Below, piece by piece: positions 12,195-22,270 of a stretch of 64,000 nt of DNA. The stretch spans positions 4,526,001 through 4,590,000 of the forward strand of contig NC_089443.1 of NCBI RefSeq assembly GCF_026210795.1, read 5' to 3'. Position 1 is the first letter of the stretch. The number at the start of each line of letters is the position of its first letter. This stretch comes from Rhizophagus irregularis. Taxonomy: Eukaryota; Glomeromycota; Glomeromycetes; Glomerales; Glomeraceae. A model generated the notes under the pieces. That model was not told the origin of the DNA. It made no database searches and saw nothing but the letters and a program-made list of their open reading frames with translations. Made by a program: the position numbers and the translations under genes.

Positions 12195-12709
12195 TTACTT
12201 AATACTATTGAAAAAAATTATTATTATACAAACTAAATTTAATATTATATTAACACAAATAAATGAAGAATTGTTCATATCATTATAGTTATTATTATTT
12301 TTGTTATATGTATTAGGGGATTATAATTTTTAATTGATATACTAGATAATTTTACTGGAGGTGTATATTCTTTTTTAACTTCATACCTAAATTGAGATAA
12401 TCATATTAATTACTGTATATTATAATAAATCAGAAAATCTGAAAACCTTACCCAAGACTTCCCAATAAAAGTCTTAATTTAGGACCGATGGGACCAGTAG
12501 TATTAGTACTACCAACTGCAGACATTATTTGGCCAAGAGTTGCTGTTTTAGGATATGTAAATAGCATTAGAAAATCACTACTATTCACATAAGTATCAAA
12601 ATCTGTATGTGCAACACTTGAACCATGTTGATAAGAAATTAAACTAGTTTCTAATATAATAACATTATTAAGGATTTGTTCTCGAGTTAATTGATCACTA
12701 GGTGGTATA
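12195..12709 (-). pseudogene. 5'-truncated HExxH secreted protein gene (relic 1)
   Basis: This is a copy of the 3' end of the gene at 16069-17553. It keeps exon 2 (12195-12386), the intron (12387-12451) and the last 258 nt of exon 1. Homology stops abruptly at 12709, where a transposase fragment begins, so the signal peptide, the protease-like motif and two thirds of the protein are missing. Exon 2 is one base shorter than in the intact copy (192 against 193 nt), shifting the frame. It is a duplication-breakpoint fragment and not an expressed gene. Confidence 0.85.
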
Positions 12710-12719
12710 TAAGAGTATC

Positions 12720-12980
12720 TTACATTTTTTCAACCTTTGATTTATGAATTTTTTTAAGCCTTTGTTGCCACACTTCATGTGTTGGATTAGGTGATGCAAA
12801 TATATTATATGTTGTATCATTTTCAAAATTATTGGGTGGAGTGGTAGGATAATAAATATGATTTGACCAAATTCCTCTTATATTACAATATCGACATCCT
12901 TGATAACTATTATGCCCTGTTAAACACATCAGCTTTGTTAATCCTGGAATATTACCTGTATAATGATAATGGATCCACAT
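12720..12980 (-). pseudogene. TNP2-type (CACTA/EnSpm) transposase fragment
   Basis: The minus-strand frame encodes about 86 residues with HYHYTGNIPGLTKLMCLTGH, then QGCRYCNIRG, whose Cys pair resembles the zinc-knuckle region of TNP2-like transposases, then HEVWQQRLKKIHKS. The fragment has no catalytic core and no terminal repeats. It fills the gap between the two units of the segmental duplication and overlaps the start of unit B by about 20 bp, so it marks the breakpoint. Confidence 0.6.
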
Positions 12981-13567
12981 AGATTAAATTTAATAATATT
13001 TAATTAATGAAGGAATTATGTCTTAAAATTTAAAATTACAATATATATTACTATGTTATTATGTGATTATGTTATTATCATCAATTCATCAATTCAAAAA
13101 TGGTGCATAATGAGATTCCGAGGTTAGCATAACAGATAAAATTAATTTAGACGAGTAATTAAGTTAAAATTATAAAATTCTAAATATAATTATACTTTCT
13201 AAATAAAAATATCGTGAATTTAATCTTAATTCAGGCCGGAGTTAATGATATTATAATTTCGGCCGGAGTTAATGAATTTTAAGTCGATCAATTTAATTAA
13301 ACCAGCCTTGGAATAGGCTTTTGGTCATGCATGAATGAACGTGTGAGGTCAGAAAAAATTTTACCAATTTCTTGCATTAACCAAATCTAGTATTATACCA
13401 GCCCCACCAATATTTTTTTTATTTAAATTCATTCCGATTTCAGTTACGGCTGTTACACCTTGTAACGTTTGATTTAAAAAGAACCAGATTTTCCTGGCTT
13501 TTATTAAAATTCTTACGTTCTCTCACTCGTTTATAAAAAAATTATTTTTATTTTTATTTTTTTTGAA
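12981..13567. other. 5' flank of sulfotransferase-like gene copy B
   Basis: Conserved with 9090-9726, including GGCCGGA(A/G)TTA motifs and the shared segment TAGGCTTTTGGTCATGCATG. Promoter activity is plausible from position and conservation, but the conservation is also explained by the duplication. Confidence 0.35.
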
Positions 13568-14528
13568 ATGACCGATCAAAGGCCCATTATTCTTTGGGCT
13601 CATGCCAGATCACTTTCTACGGTTTTTGAACGTCCATTCCTTCAACTTCGTCAAGAATTTCATGTTATTCATGAACCTTTCGTTCCAATTGGTCTTGCTT
13701 ATCAAGCCAATAACTTCGAATTTTTAGATAATATTCAACCACCTAAACCTACTGATCCGATTACTTTTGCGCATCATTTAACACCCACCCTTAATGAAAT
13801 ACTTAAACCACGTTATTATAATGGAGATGAAACGAAACCGTTAAGAGCTTTTGTAAAAGATTTAGCAATAACTTTTTATCATGCATCACAAGGAAATCAA
13901 CTTCAATCCAAAGAAATTCTCTTAAAATTTAAACACACATTCTTAATTCGTAATCCAGAAAAATCGGTTAAATCTTATTATAGAGCAGCGAACGATACAT
14001 ATAAAGCTTGGGACGAAGCCGACGTACCTGATTCTAAAAGGATTGAAATTTTTTCGGCCGATCATATTGGAATCAAAGAATTAAGAGCAATTTACGATTT
14101 AATTAAAAATGTAACCGAGGAAGAAATTGCCTTGGTAGATGCTGATGATTTAGTTCGAGAACCAGAGAAAGTTTTAAGAAAATATTGTGAGATGGTTGGA
14201 GTGGAATTTAAGAAAGAGATGCTCGCATGGAAAGCTGAAAAAATCAAACGTTGGGACTTAAAATTGACAGATATGCATCATGAACCAGATTTATATAATA
14301 TATGGCACAGGTATTAAAAAAAAAATTTTTTTTTTCTTCTTAATACTTATTATTATACATACTGTATTACTAAAATTCATAAAACAAATCAGGAATGCGT
14401 CGCAAAGTACTGGATTTAATTCAGTCAGTCATGAGAAGGAAATCGAGTATCCACAATATGTTTATGACATAATAGCCGAAAACGTACCTCATTATGAGTA
14501 TTTACGCCAACATAAAATTAACGTTTGA
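13568..14528 (+). CDS. sulfotransferase-like P-loop protein, copy B
   Basis: Exon 1 is 13568-14310 and exon 2 is 14393-14528 (82-nt intron), giving 292 residues. The P-loop-like ILWAHARSLSTVFER at residues 8-22 and FLIRNPEKSVKSYY are intact. By eye about 20 substitutions in 248 exon-1 residues separate it from copy A, most of them after residue 130 (for example VPDSKRIEIF against VSESKRLDLF). The first 70 residues differ at one position. Both frames are open, so both copies may be functional paralogues. The exon-2 end PHYEYLRQHKINV is identical in both. Confidence 0.85.
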
Positions 14529-15340
14529 TTCGATTGTTTACATGCGGTTTAAATTTTTTAAGGAATTACTGTGTACTTTTTTTGTGGTTTAAAACATAAG
14601 AGTTTTATATTAATATACATGATAATTTTATATTTTTTTTTTATTTTTATATGGTTAAGTTTTTCTTAAGAAATTTTAGGTTTTTTATTATATGTATTAA
14701 TTCTCTATGCGAAATAAATATCAATATGATTAAGTAGTAAATAAAGGGAATTTTATCTTAACAAATTCAGTTTTCGGTATTACCAATTTTTGATTTAATA
14801 ATTGTCAACGTAAGACATTACTTAATAAATTTCTAACAATAAATCATTTCATAATATCTTTAAGGAAAATTAATGGAAAATTCTATTTATATTAAAAAAA
14901 AAAGTCTTGGAAAAAAAACCATTAGAACAAAATGGTTAGAACGTAATTAGTACACAATCTCTTCTCTTTGTCGTCGGTTAATGACGTTTTTAATGATCAA
15001 AGTGGTTTTATTAGATATATTATTTTTATGAAAAAATTAATAAATACTGGATTATTATAATAAATTATCTCATTTTACGTAGATTTAAAAAATAGATACA
15101 TATTTTTGACAAAATTTCATATAATAGACTAATGAAATAGATTGTTATTACGACTATTATTTGATCACTTTTAAATAATATAATACTTACCTACATATAT
15201 CAATTATTTGAGACGTGACTAGAACATCTGATCGCAATAAATCTAATAAATCTATCACCGTATATTATGTCATTGATTTCTTGGATTTGAATTCACAAAT
15301 TCACAATTACTCTAAAATTAACTGCGCAAATTTAAAGATT
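14529..15340. other. 3' flank of sulfotransferase-like gene copy B
   Basis: Non-coding and collinear with 10694-11469. The minus-strand ORF 15367-15555 just beyond it overlaps the tRNA-like gene and is spurious. Confidence 0.55.
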
Positions 15341-15447
15341 GCCCGGTTAGTTCAGTCGTTAGAATATCACATATTAATATTAAATATAAAATAAAAAATA
15401 TTAAATATTAAGTCGTGAAGACGCGGGTTCAACTCCTGCACTGGGCT
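15341..15447 (+). tRNA. tRNA-like gene with AT-rich insert, copy B; isotype unresolved
   Basis: Same acceptor, D, anticodon-stem and T-arm sequences as the copy at 11470-11574. It differs by a 2-nt expansion in the AT-rich insert (AAATATAAAATAAAA). All paired stems are unchanged between copies, while the insert and flanks have changed. That fits some constraint on the stems, though the copies may simply be young. A T-rich Pol III terminator follows. Confidence 0.6.
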
Positions 15448-16068
15448 TTCTATTTTTTTTTGTATTAATAGACTTTTAATCAGTATTACATCATTACAAT
15501 ATAATGAATTTCTAGAATAAATTATTTTATGATTAGCGTAAATCCGTAAATCCAAACATAGATCATGTAAAATTATATTAATTTAGAGTGTGTAAAGGTT
15601 GCGTGGGATTACAAGGCGCAATCGCGTAGATAAAACGTTGTGGGTGTTACTATTATGACTCTCATGTAAATATTTTTAACAAGAAATTAGATAGATATCA
15701 TGGTTTATTACTGGAAATGTCGAATATTTGAGGATTTAATTATAAAACTATATCATTGATATTTTTCTATTAATCTAGGTTATGATTCAAAATCTCCACC
15801 TAAGATTAATACTCAAGTTATCATAAGAATATTGTAAATTACTAAATAATATATAAATATAATTACATTTTAAACTACAAGTATAAGCTATATTACAAGC
15901 TAAATTACAGTAAAATTTGATGTTGAAATGGTCGAATTTTTATGATGAAGTGAGGAAGATTATCCGGATCATTTTCCAGATAAATTCAAAGATCTAAATT
16001 ATTGTATATAAAAAAAGTTATGTTCTTAGTTTAATATAAAAATTTTAATTTTTTAATTTTTTGATATC
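15448..16068. other. intergenic, within duplication unit B
   Basis: Non-coding sequence between the tRNA-like gene and the 3' end of the HExxH gene; collinear with 11575-12194. Confidence 0.5.
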
Positions 16069-17553
16069 TTACTTAATGCTATTAAAAAAAATTATTATTA
16101 TACAAACTAAATTTAATATTATATTAACACAAATAAATGAAGAATTGTTCATATCATTATAGTTGTTATTATTTTTGTTATATGTATTGGAGGGATTATA
16201 ATTTTTAATTGGTATGCTAGATAATTTTACTGGAGGTGTATATTCTTTTTTAACTTCATACCTAAATTGAGATTATTATGTCAATTACTATATTAATTAC
16301 TGTATATTATAATAAATCTGAAAACCTTACCCAAGACTTCCCAATAAAAGTCTTAATTTAGGACCGATGGGACCAGTAGTATTAGTACTACCAACTGCAG
16401 ACATTATTTGGCCAAGAGTTGCTGTTTTAGGGTATGTAAATAGCATTAGAAAATCACTACTATTCACATAAGTATCAAAATCTGTATGTGCAACACTTGA
16501 ACCATGTTGATAAGGAATTAAACTAGTTTCTAATATAATAACATTATTAAGGATTTGTTCTCGAGTTAATTGATCACTAGGTGGTATAGTTAGAAAACCC
16601 ATTGCACCATGTGTCATAGCAGTATTATACATATTTTTAGCAATTGGAAATTGTGGTGAAACACTAAATTCACTAGCTATTCCATCTGTAGATGATAATG
16701 TTTCTATTTTAAATTGAAATTTATTGATTTCATCAGCAATAGATGAAACTAATTTTCCACTTGGTAATAAAACTAAAAATTTATCAGATATTAATTCAAA
16801 GAATTGAGATGATTGTAATTCATCACTTTGAGATGTAATTTCTCCTGGTGTAGGTGGTTTAGTAGTACCTCCAATAGCAGGTGTTAATGCTTTTATACCA
16901 AAATAATCATCCCACGAAGTTGTAAATCCTAAACCATGAATCATTTCATGAATTACTACATATAACATATCTGATTGTTTTTCTAACATAGGTAATGGAT
17001 CCCCTTCAAACCAATAACTTGTATTTGAATTAAAAGTTGCCATAATTTCATTTGGTCCAAATTCTGGATGTTCAATCGGAAAATTCATTTGTTTATATAA
17101 AGCTTGTGGATAAAATCTTATTTTATTTTCTTTAGGATCTTGATATGGAATCATTCTAGCTGGTCCTGCTGCTCCTAATATTATTACATCCTTATCACAT
17201 TTTCCATATGTTTTACAAAAATCTAAAAATTGTGCATTAACACTTATAATTGATTTTAAATTTAATGTTGCCGTTATAAATTTTCCTGCAGTAATAAATA
17301 CTTGTTCTACTTTTTTACATAATTGTTTATCATCTATTAAACATTGAAAATCTACGGTAATCATATTATCTGATTTTGATGATGTTTGTCGTTTATCTTT
17401 AGAATCTTTAGAATGTATCATTGGACAATCAATCATCTTAGTTTTTTGATAAAATGGACTTATATATTCTAAACATTTTTCTGATACCGTTATTTGTACT
17501 AAACATATTAATTCTAGAACAACAACGAACAAAGTTGTTGATAGAATCTTCAT
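16069..17553 (-). CDS. secreted, probably GPI-anchored HExxH metalloprotease-like protein (gene 1)
   Basis: Exon 1 is 17553-16331 and exon 2 is 16261-16069, with a 69-nt intron (GTAAGG...TTTAG), giving 471 residues. The stop seen if one reads on (16327-16329) lies inside the donor. Residues 1-24 are a signal peptide. Cys27 and Cys43 precede a KDKR site (residues 52-55, Kex2-type). Four more Cys follow at 71, 79, 113 and 119. HEMIHGLGF at 202-210 is a zinc-site-like HExxH preceded by YWFEGDPLP. His356 in AHTDFDTY is conserved across the family and could be a third ligand (inference). Exon 2 begins GYEVKKEYTPPVKLSS and ends in a 20-residue hydrophobic tail after NNSS, like a GPI signal. Substrate unknown. 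Confidence 0.8.
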
Positions 17554-19209
17554 TTCCTAAAAAAAAAAATTTATAAAAAAATTTTAAAAAAAATTGTAAA
17601 TTGATATAAATAATAACAAACAATAAACAATTATGCTTTAAATTTTAAAGAAAAAAATCTAAATTACCGTACTCTTATTTATTTAGAAAAAAAAAATGAA
17701 ACTCGTTTTAAGAGTTATATATATATATATATACACTATATAATTATCATACAACTCTAATATTAGACAGGTTACACTAACTAAATTTAGAAATTATTAA
17801 TAAACAAATCGCATATCAATGATTTTTTTTTTTTGAAAAAAAAAAATGTATAACACAACAGAAAAAATTTTCCTAATATACTCTTCTCATTTATATTATC
17901 TATATAAAAGATGATAATGATTCTTTAATTATTTCTAAATATTTATTAATGCTAACTCTTATTCAGATAAAATTTATCTATTAAGAGTTAATTCCTTTTT
18001 TCATAAATCAATAATTTTTCGATATATACAGTATATATATATGTATGTATGTATATATAATGCTATGAGGTACTGTATCCAGTTTGACTCGTAAAAACGT
18101 TGGTTTCAAAATGTCAACACGCGATTCATAAAATGCTAATTATTTTATTTCCTTAAAAAGATAATCATATGATATTGTTCGTATAATAAATTTTTTATTG
18201 ATGTATGTATTAAGTATCAAACAACTTTTATTAATGTTAAACAAAACCCACATCCTAAAATTCATACGGGTAAGAAATTTTTTTTTCAATAACCAATTAT
18301 AACTTTTTAAATTTAGTAAAATTCATATGATTTACTATTTTTGGATTTTGGGCTGCAAAAATGAATTTTATAAATTTGGTTAGTACAATTCTAATGAGTA
18401 AGTCAAATGAACTATTTATAATAGATTTTAATAGAAATCCAAATCGAGATTTTAAGGTTTTAAATTTTTCCAAATTATGTAAGGTTACATGCCCAAATTT
18501 GAAACCTCATTTCGTTAAGATTGACAAAGCTCGTACCATATTACTTACGTAGTCACAATAATTTACGATCTTCCATGTTTACTAATGAATATCAATGACG
18601 AGAAAATTAGCGAATTGGCAGAGTTGTAAATATTATTGGATGAAAAGAAATAGAGAAACAAAAATTTCTTGGCATATGAAAATTTATTATATTTTTGTTA
18701 TTTAAATAATAAAAAATAATTCAATTGGGACTTTCCTTTTAAACTACGATTAAGATCGAAAAAAAAAATCGAAAATTACTACTGTACCAGTTTATCTAAA
18801 CGTTAGATTTCGTCATTTAACTGATCGAGATAGATTAAGCCTCGATAGTAAAAAAAAATGTGGCTACAGTAAAATAATTGTTAATATATTCGTTTATATT
18901 GTTTGTACAGAATATGATTTACGATCATAATACTTATTCATTGTTTGTACAGAATATGACTACGATCAAAATATTTATTCATTGATTTAACCGAGAGAAT
19001 TTATTAACATATGTACTTGATCAACTAATATGGTCACAGTCGTCTATTTTATAAAACCGACCAGATGAATACCATGAATCAAACTTTCAGCATAAAAACA
19101 CTAACCATAAACCCGCGATAATTCAAATATTGACTCCTCCACATTGTTTCACATATATCTTTCGGATCCTAGATTAATTTGAAGTTCTTAGAGTCGTCTA
19201 TATATTCTC
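17554..19209. other. intergenic with TA microsatellites
   Basis: No gene is supported. There are TA runs at 17718-17735 and about 18026-18060, and a short tandem duplication of about 48 bp near 18896-18982 (TTGTTTGTACAGAATATGA repeated). The small plus ORF 18361-18552 has no recognisable domain and was not called. Confidence 0.5.
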
Positions 19210-20811
19210 CTAGCATTCTTCTTCTTCTTCTTCTTCTTCTTCTTCTTCGCTATATTCGGATGAATATCTATCTTCGTAATAATAAGAACCATAGTCGGAA
19301 GCAGTACAGTCTAATAACAAATCTTCACCTTCAGTGTCTTCCCACGAAAAGCTCGTGAATTCATCAACTCCGATAAGACTTTTCAAAACTCCTCTTTCAT
19401 TAAATGGAGTACACACCCTCCCATAATCAAACGCAAATATTCCCTCATCAATTACATGAATTTGTAAAGAATCATTATCACTCCAACTATTCATAAATGC
19501 TACAAAGGAACTCTGCGAAAAATGAAAATGATCATTAAACTTGAATTTGCAGAGTTTTCGTGCTAACCGTCTTTTAAACAACATCAATAATTCATCCCCG
19601 ATTTTAACATCTATAAAAGTGTTAACAATAATACCTCTTAATGACGAACATGATGATAATATTTGTTCTAAATATCTGATATCATCATCATTAGTTAACC
19701 ATACAGATAAGAACTTAAGTTTTGGACAACACTTTGCGACATTTTGTAATAAACTTGGTTTCACATGTTCTTTCTTAAATTTTCCTTGCAAAAATAAACT
19801 ATGAAGTTGTCCTCCAGATCTTGCAACAAAATTTTCCGCTATTTTAAATTCTGTTATGGGATGATACGCATACGTTGAACGTATATAAAGAGTACGTAAA
19901 TTTGGAAATTTAGCATCAGCTGATGAATTCGTTAACGATCTATTTAAATTCGTTGGATGCTTATCATAAAAACCTTTTCCAATCAGTTTCAAAGTTTCTA
20001 ACAAACTACATGAATATAATGACGTTACAGAGATCGGGAGATGAGGAGACGTCACAACAAAATGTTTTAACGAAGGTGCAAGGCTTTCCAACTCTTTGTT
20101 TATCGTCATTCCATTTCCATTGCATGCCCCTCCAGATTCCAGATGAAAATAGGCTAATCTTGTTTGAGCTTTAATTAATTTTGCTATTCCAGTTTCATCT
20201 ACGTCGAAATTCTTGGCGTAAATTTGTTGAATATTCTTGCTAATATTTGCCAAATCAATTAAGAATAATCGTGGTAATCTTTTTGCATCACAAAAAAATT
20301 TATTAAGTTTCGAAAAACTTGTGTTAGCTCCTGGGAAACTAAGTATAGGATATTCAAGTGTTGTTGGAAATTCAATTCTCAAATATTTAATAGCAGGTGA
20401 ACGCGAAATTATCAACAAATATAATTCTTTTTCTACAAGTTGTCTTTTAATATTATCTCTATCTTTTGAACAAAACTTTTTGGTTATACTAACATTAAAA
20501 TAATGTGTATTCATCATACGAATATAACTCGCATAATCAAATTTTGGATAATGAATTTGAAAATTAAGCCCAAGATCTAAAAATAAATTCTTGGATTCCT
20601 CCGATAAACATCCACAAAGTACGTAAAGAAAATTGTATGCTTTAATTTTTTGTCGTAATCTTGCAATTTCCCATGGATCTCTCCATAATATTGGAATTAT
20701 CACACGACACCAGAGTTTATTAACTAATAAACCAGAGAAAAGTGTATTTGCATCACCCGTTAGATTATCGAATATTTCAATCATAACATCTTCAGGTAAC
20801 AGCGGAGCCAT
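19210..20811 (-). CDS. F-box/LRR protein with acidic C-terminal tail
   Basis: Intronless. Starting at the Met at 20811, the protein begins MAPLLPEDVMIEIF and has 533 residues; an in-frame Met at 20844 is possible but precedes the F-box by an unusual stretch. The F-box is at residues 3-45 (LLPEDVMIEIFDNL, then LLVNKLWCRVIIPILWRDPW), followed by about 400 residues of irregular leucine-rich repeats (SLKHFVV, NLRTLYI, KLKFLSVWL). By family the F-box joins SCF ubiquitin ligase and the LRRs select targets. The C-terminus carries a Tyr/Ser/Asp-rich stretch and a run of 11 Glu encoded by a TTC microsatellite (19216-19248), so its length probably varies between strains. Confidence 0.85.
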   Translation of the reverse strand: MAPLLPEDVMIEIFDNLTGDANTLFSGLLVNKLWCRVIIPILWRDPWEIARLRQKIKAYNFLYVLCGCLSEESKNLFLDLGLNFQIHYPKFDYASYIRMMNTHYFNVSITKKFCSKDRDNIKRQLVEKELYLLIISRSPAIKYLRIEFPTTLEYPILSFPGANTSFSKLNKFFCDAKRLPRLFLIDLANISKNIQQIYAKNFDVDETGIAKLIKAQTRLAYFHLESGGACNGNGMTINKELESLAPSLKHFVVTSPHLPISVTSLYSCSLLETLKLIGKGFYDKHPTNLNRSLTNSSADAKFPNLRTLYIRSTYAYHPITEFKIAENFVARSGGQLHSLFLQGKFKKEHVKPSLLQNVAKCCPKLKFLSVWLTNDDDIRYLEQILSSCSSLRGIIVNTFIDVKIGDELLMLFKRRLARKLCKFKFNDHFHFSQSSFVAFMNSWSDNDSLQIHVIDEGIFAFDYGRVCTPFNERGVLKSLIGVDEFTSFSWEDTEGEDLLLDCTASDYGSYYYEDRYSSEYSEEEEEEEEEEEC

Positions 20812-22270
20812 TATTTTATCACAAAACTGATGTACAATGTACAAAATGTTTTTTATTATTAGAAAAATTTCCGGAACCTTTTATATTTTATTTATCTGTA
20901 ATGATTGTAGATCCGGTAGATCAACATATGAGCCACATCACGTACGCGTTATGATTACACAATTACTGGTACACAACTGTTTTTATATAAAAAATGCTAC
21001 TACGAAAAAAATTTTTTGTTCAAAATTTTGCGTGGAACTTAATTGGTAGTCTTAATTGAATATTTAAATGAAAGGAAATGAAATAATTATGTTGATAAAT
21101 GTTTGAACAAGGTTTAATTCATTTTTTTTTTCGTTTTTCAAGTAATTATTTATTTGGAGTTATTCAAGTAAAAAAAAAATTTTATTTTAGAATAATTCGA
21201 CTTCTGTTTCTGCTAATACGTTAATGTACTTATGAGGTGGTTGTAATAAGAGTGTGTGTTTAATTATTAACGTATATCAACGATAAAATTTATTTTTCAG
21301 GAAATTTAGCAAAGGTAACTTATATATTTTTTTTCTAATTTTTGATTAAAAAGAAAATAATCTAATAATCATTAATAATAATTAGTAAATCTAATTCTCA
21401 GGCGATAGCACGGCATATTCCAGACTGTCCAGATGCCTTTGGGGTGAATATAAGATCCATGTTCTTACGGAATCAATAATCGGTTGTAAAAAAATTGGAC
21501 ATTTCTATTTTGGTAAGAGAATATTAAAATTTTGCGTCGTAAAATTATTAAATATTATGTTGAATCAAAAAAAAAAAATCTTTTTAAATGATATTAAATT
21601 TTTTTTTTTAATTAATTTAATTTAGATCCTCGATTATATATTTACAATCTGGAAGCTTAAACTTGTGGTATTGGGTCCAAATATTACCTAATCAGTCATG
21701 AAGAAATGATTTTAGAACTTATCTATACAATTTTAGAGACGATTTAGAATTGTAAGATATATTTTTAAATTAAAAGAATGTTATGCTTCGTTCCAATTAT
21801 TTTAAATTGATTCGATTATTGATCTATTTTTGAAAATTTAAAATTTGCATTTTTTTTATTAGGTTGAGAAATCTAGGAATATGTAAGATCGAGGTAGTTT
21901 GATATATTTTTGTTTCAAAATCTTTCTATGTTGGGTTGTATTTTTTGTTAAAGTGGGATATATAGATTAAACAACGACGCTTTTATTCTATTTTTAACAT
22001 AGAATGTATCAATTTTTTTCTCCATTATAAATAAAAAAAAAATTGATTGTATATTAGTATTTTTTTAATCTGGCAAATTTAATAATTTAATATAATGTTA
22101 AAATTTTTTATGTGAAAAAATTCTGTTATCCACTTGTCATGTGACTTTTTTTTATCACTATATAATATATAATGACGTGATCACCCTTATCCTGATCCAA
22201 ACAACACTTTGTTCTTTGAGGAAAAAAAAAGGAAATAAAAAAAAATTAAATAAAATAATTCAACCAAAAT
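20812..22270. other. intergenic, possible small multi-exon gene remnant
   Basis: Splice-like signals on the plus strand outline possible small exons. A CAG acceptor before 21301 leads to GAAATTTAGCAAAG and a GTAACT donor. A second CAG before 21403 opens a frame that joins as NLAKAIARHIPDCPDAFG and ends at TAA near 21469. No first exon with a convincing ATG was found. A further open stretch near 21625-21750 (ISHEEMILELIYTILETI) may be separate. No family is recognised. Confidence 0.2.

Larger units (their letters stand above)
9069..12709. repeat. segmental duplication, unit A
   Basis: This 3.64-kb unit is collinear with 12961-16588. Homology begins at TAATGATAATGGATCC and ends at GGTGGTATA, inside the coding sequence of an HExxH protein gene. 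It holds a sulfotransferase-like gene, a tRNA-like gene and a 5'-truncated HExxH relic. Small indels and substitutions separate the units, so the duplication is neither brand new nor ancient. The left end shares TAATGATAATGGATCC with the transposase fragment at the junction, a possible microhomology. Confidence 0.9.
12961..16588. repeat. segmental duplication, unit B
   Basis: This 3.63-kb unit is collinear with unit A (9069-12709). After 16588 the sequence continues into the complete HExxH gene. Unit B therefore looks like the ancestral arrangement and unit A the derived copy whose right edge was cut. Confidence 0.9.

Noticed and set aside
15367-15555. Minus ORF over the tRNA-like gene
   Set aside because: Overlaps the structured tRNA-like sequence and is not conserved as an ORF in duplication unit A.
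19541-20503. Three plus-strand ORFs opposite the F-box gene
   Set aside because: Antisense shadows of a clear F-box/LRR coding frame.
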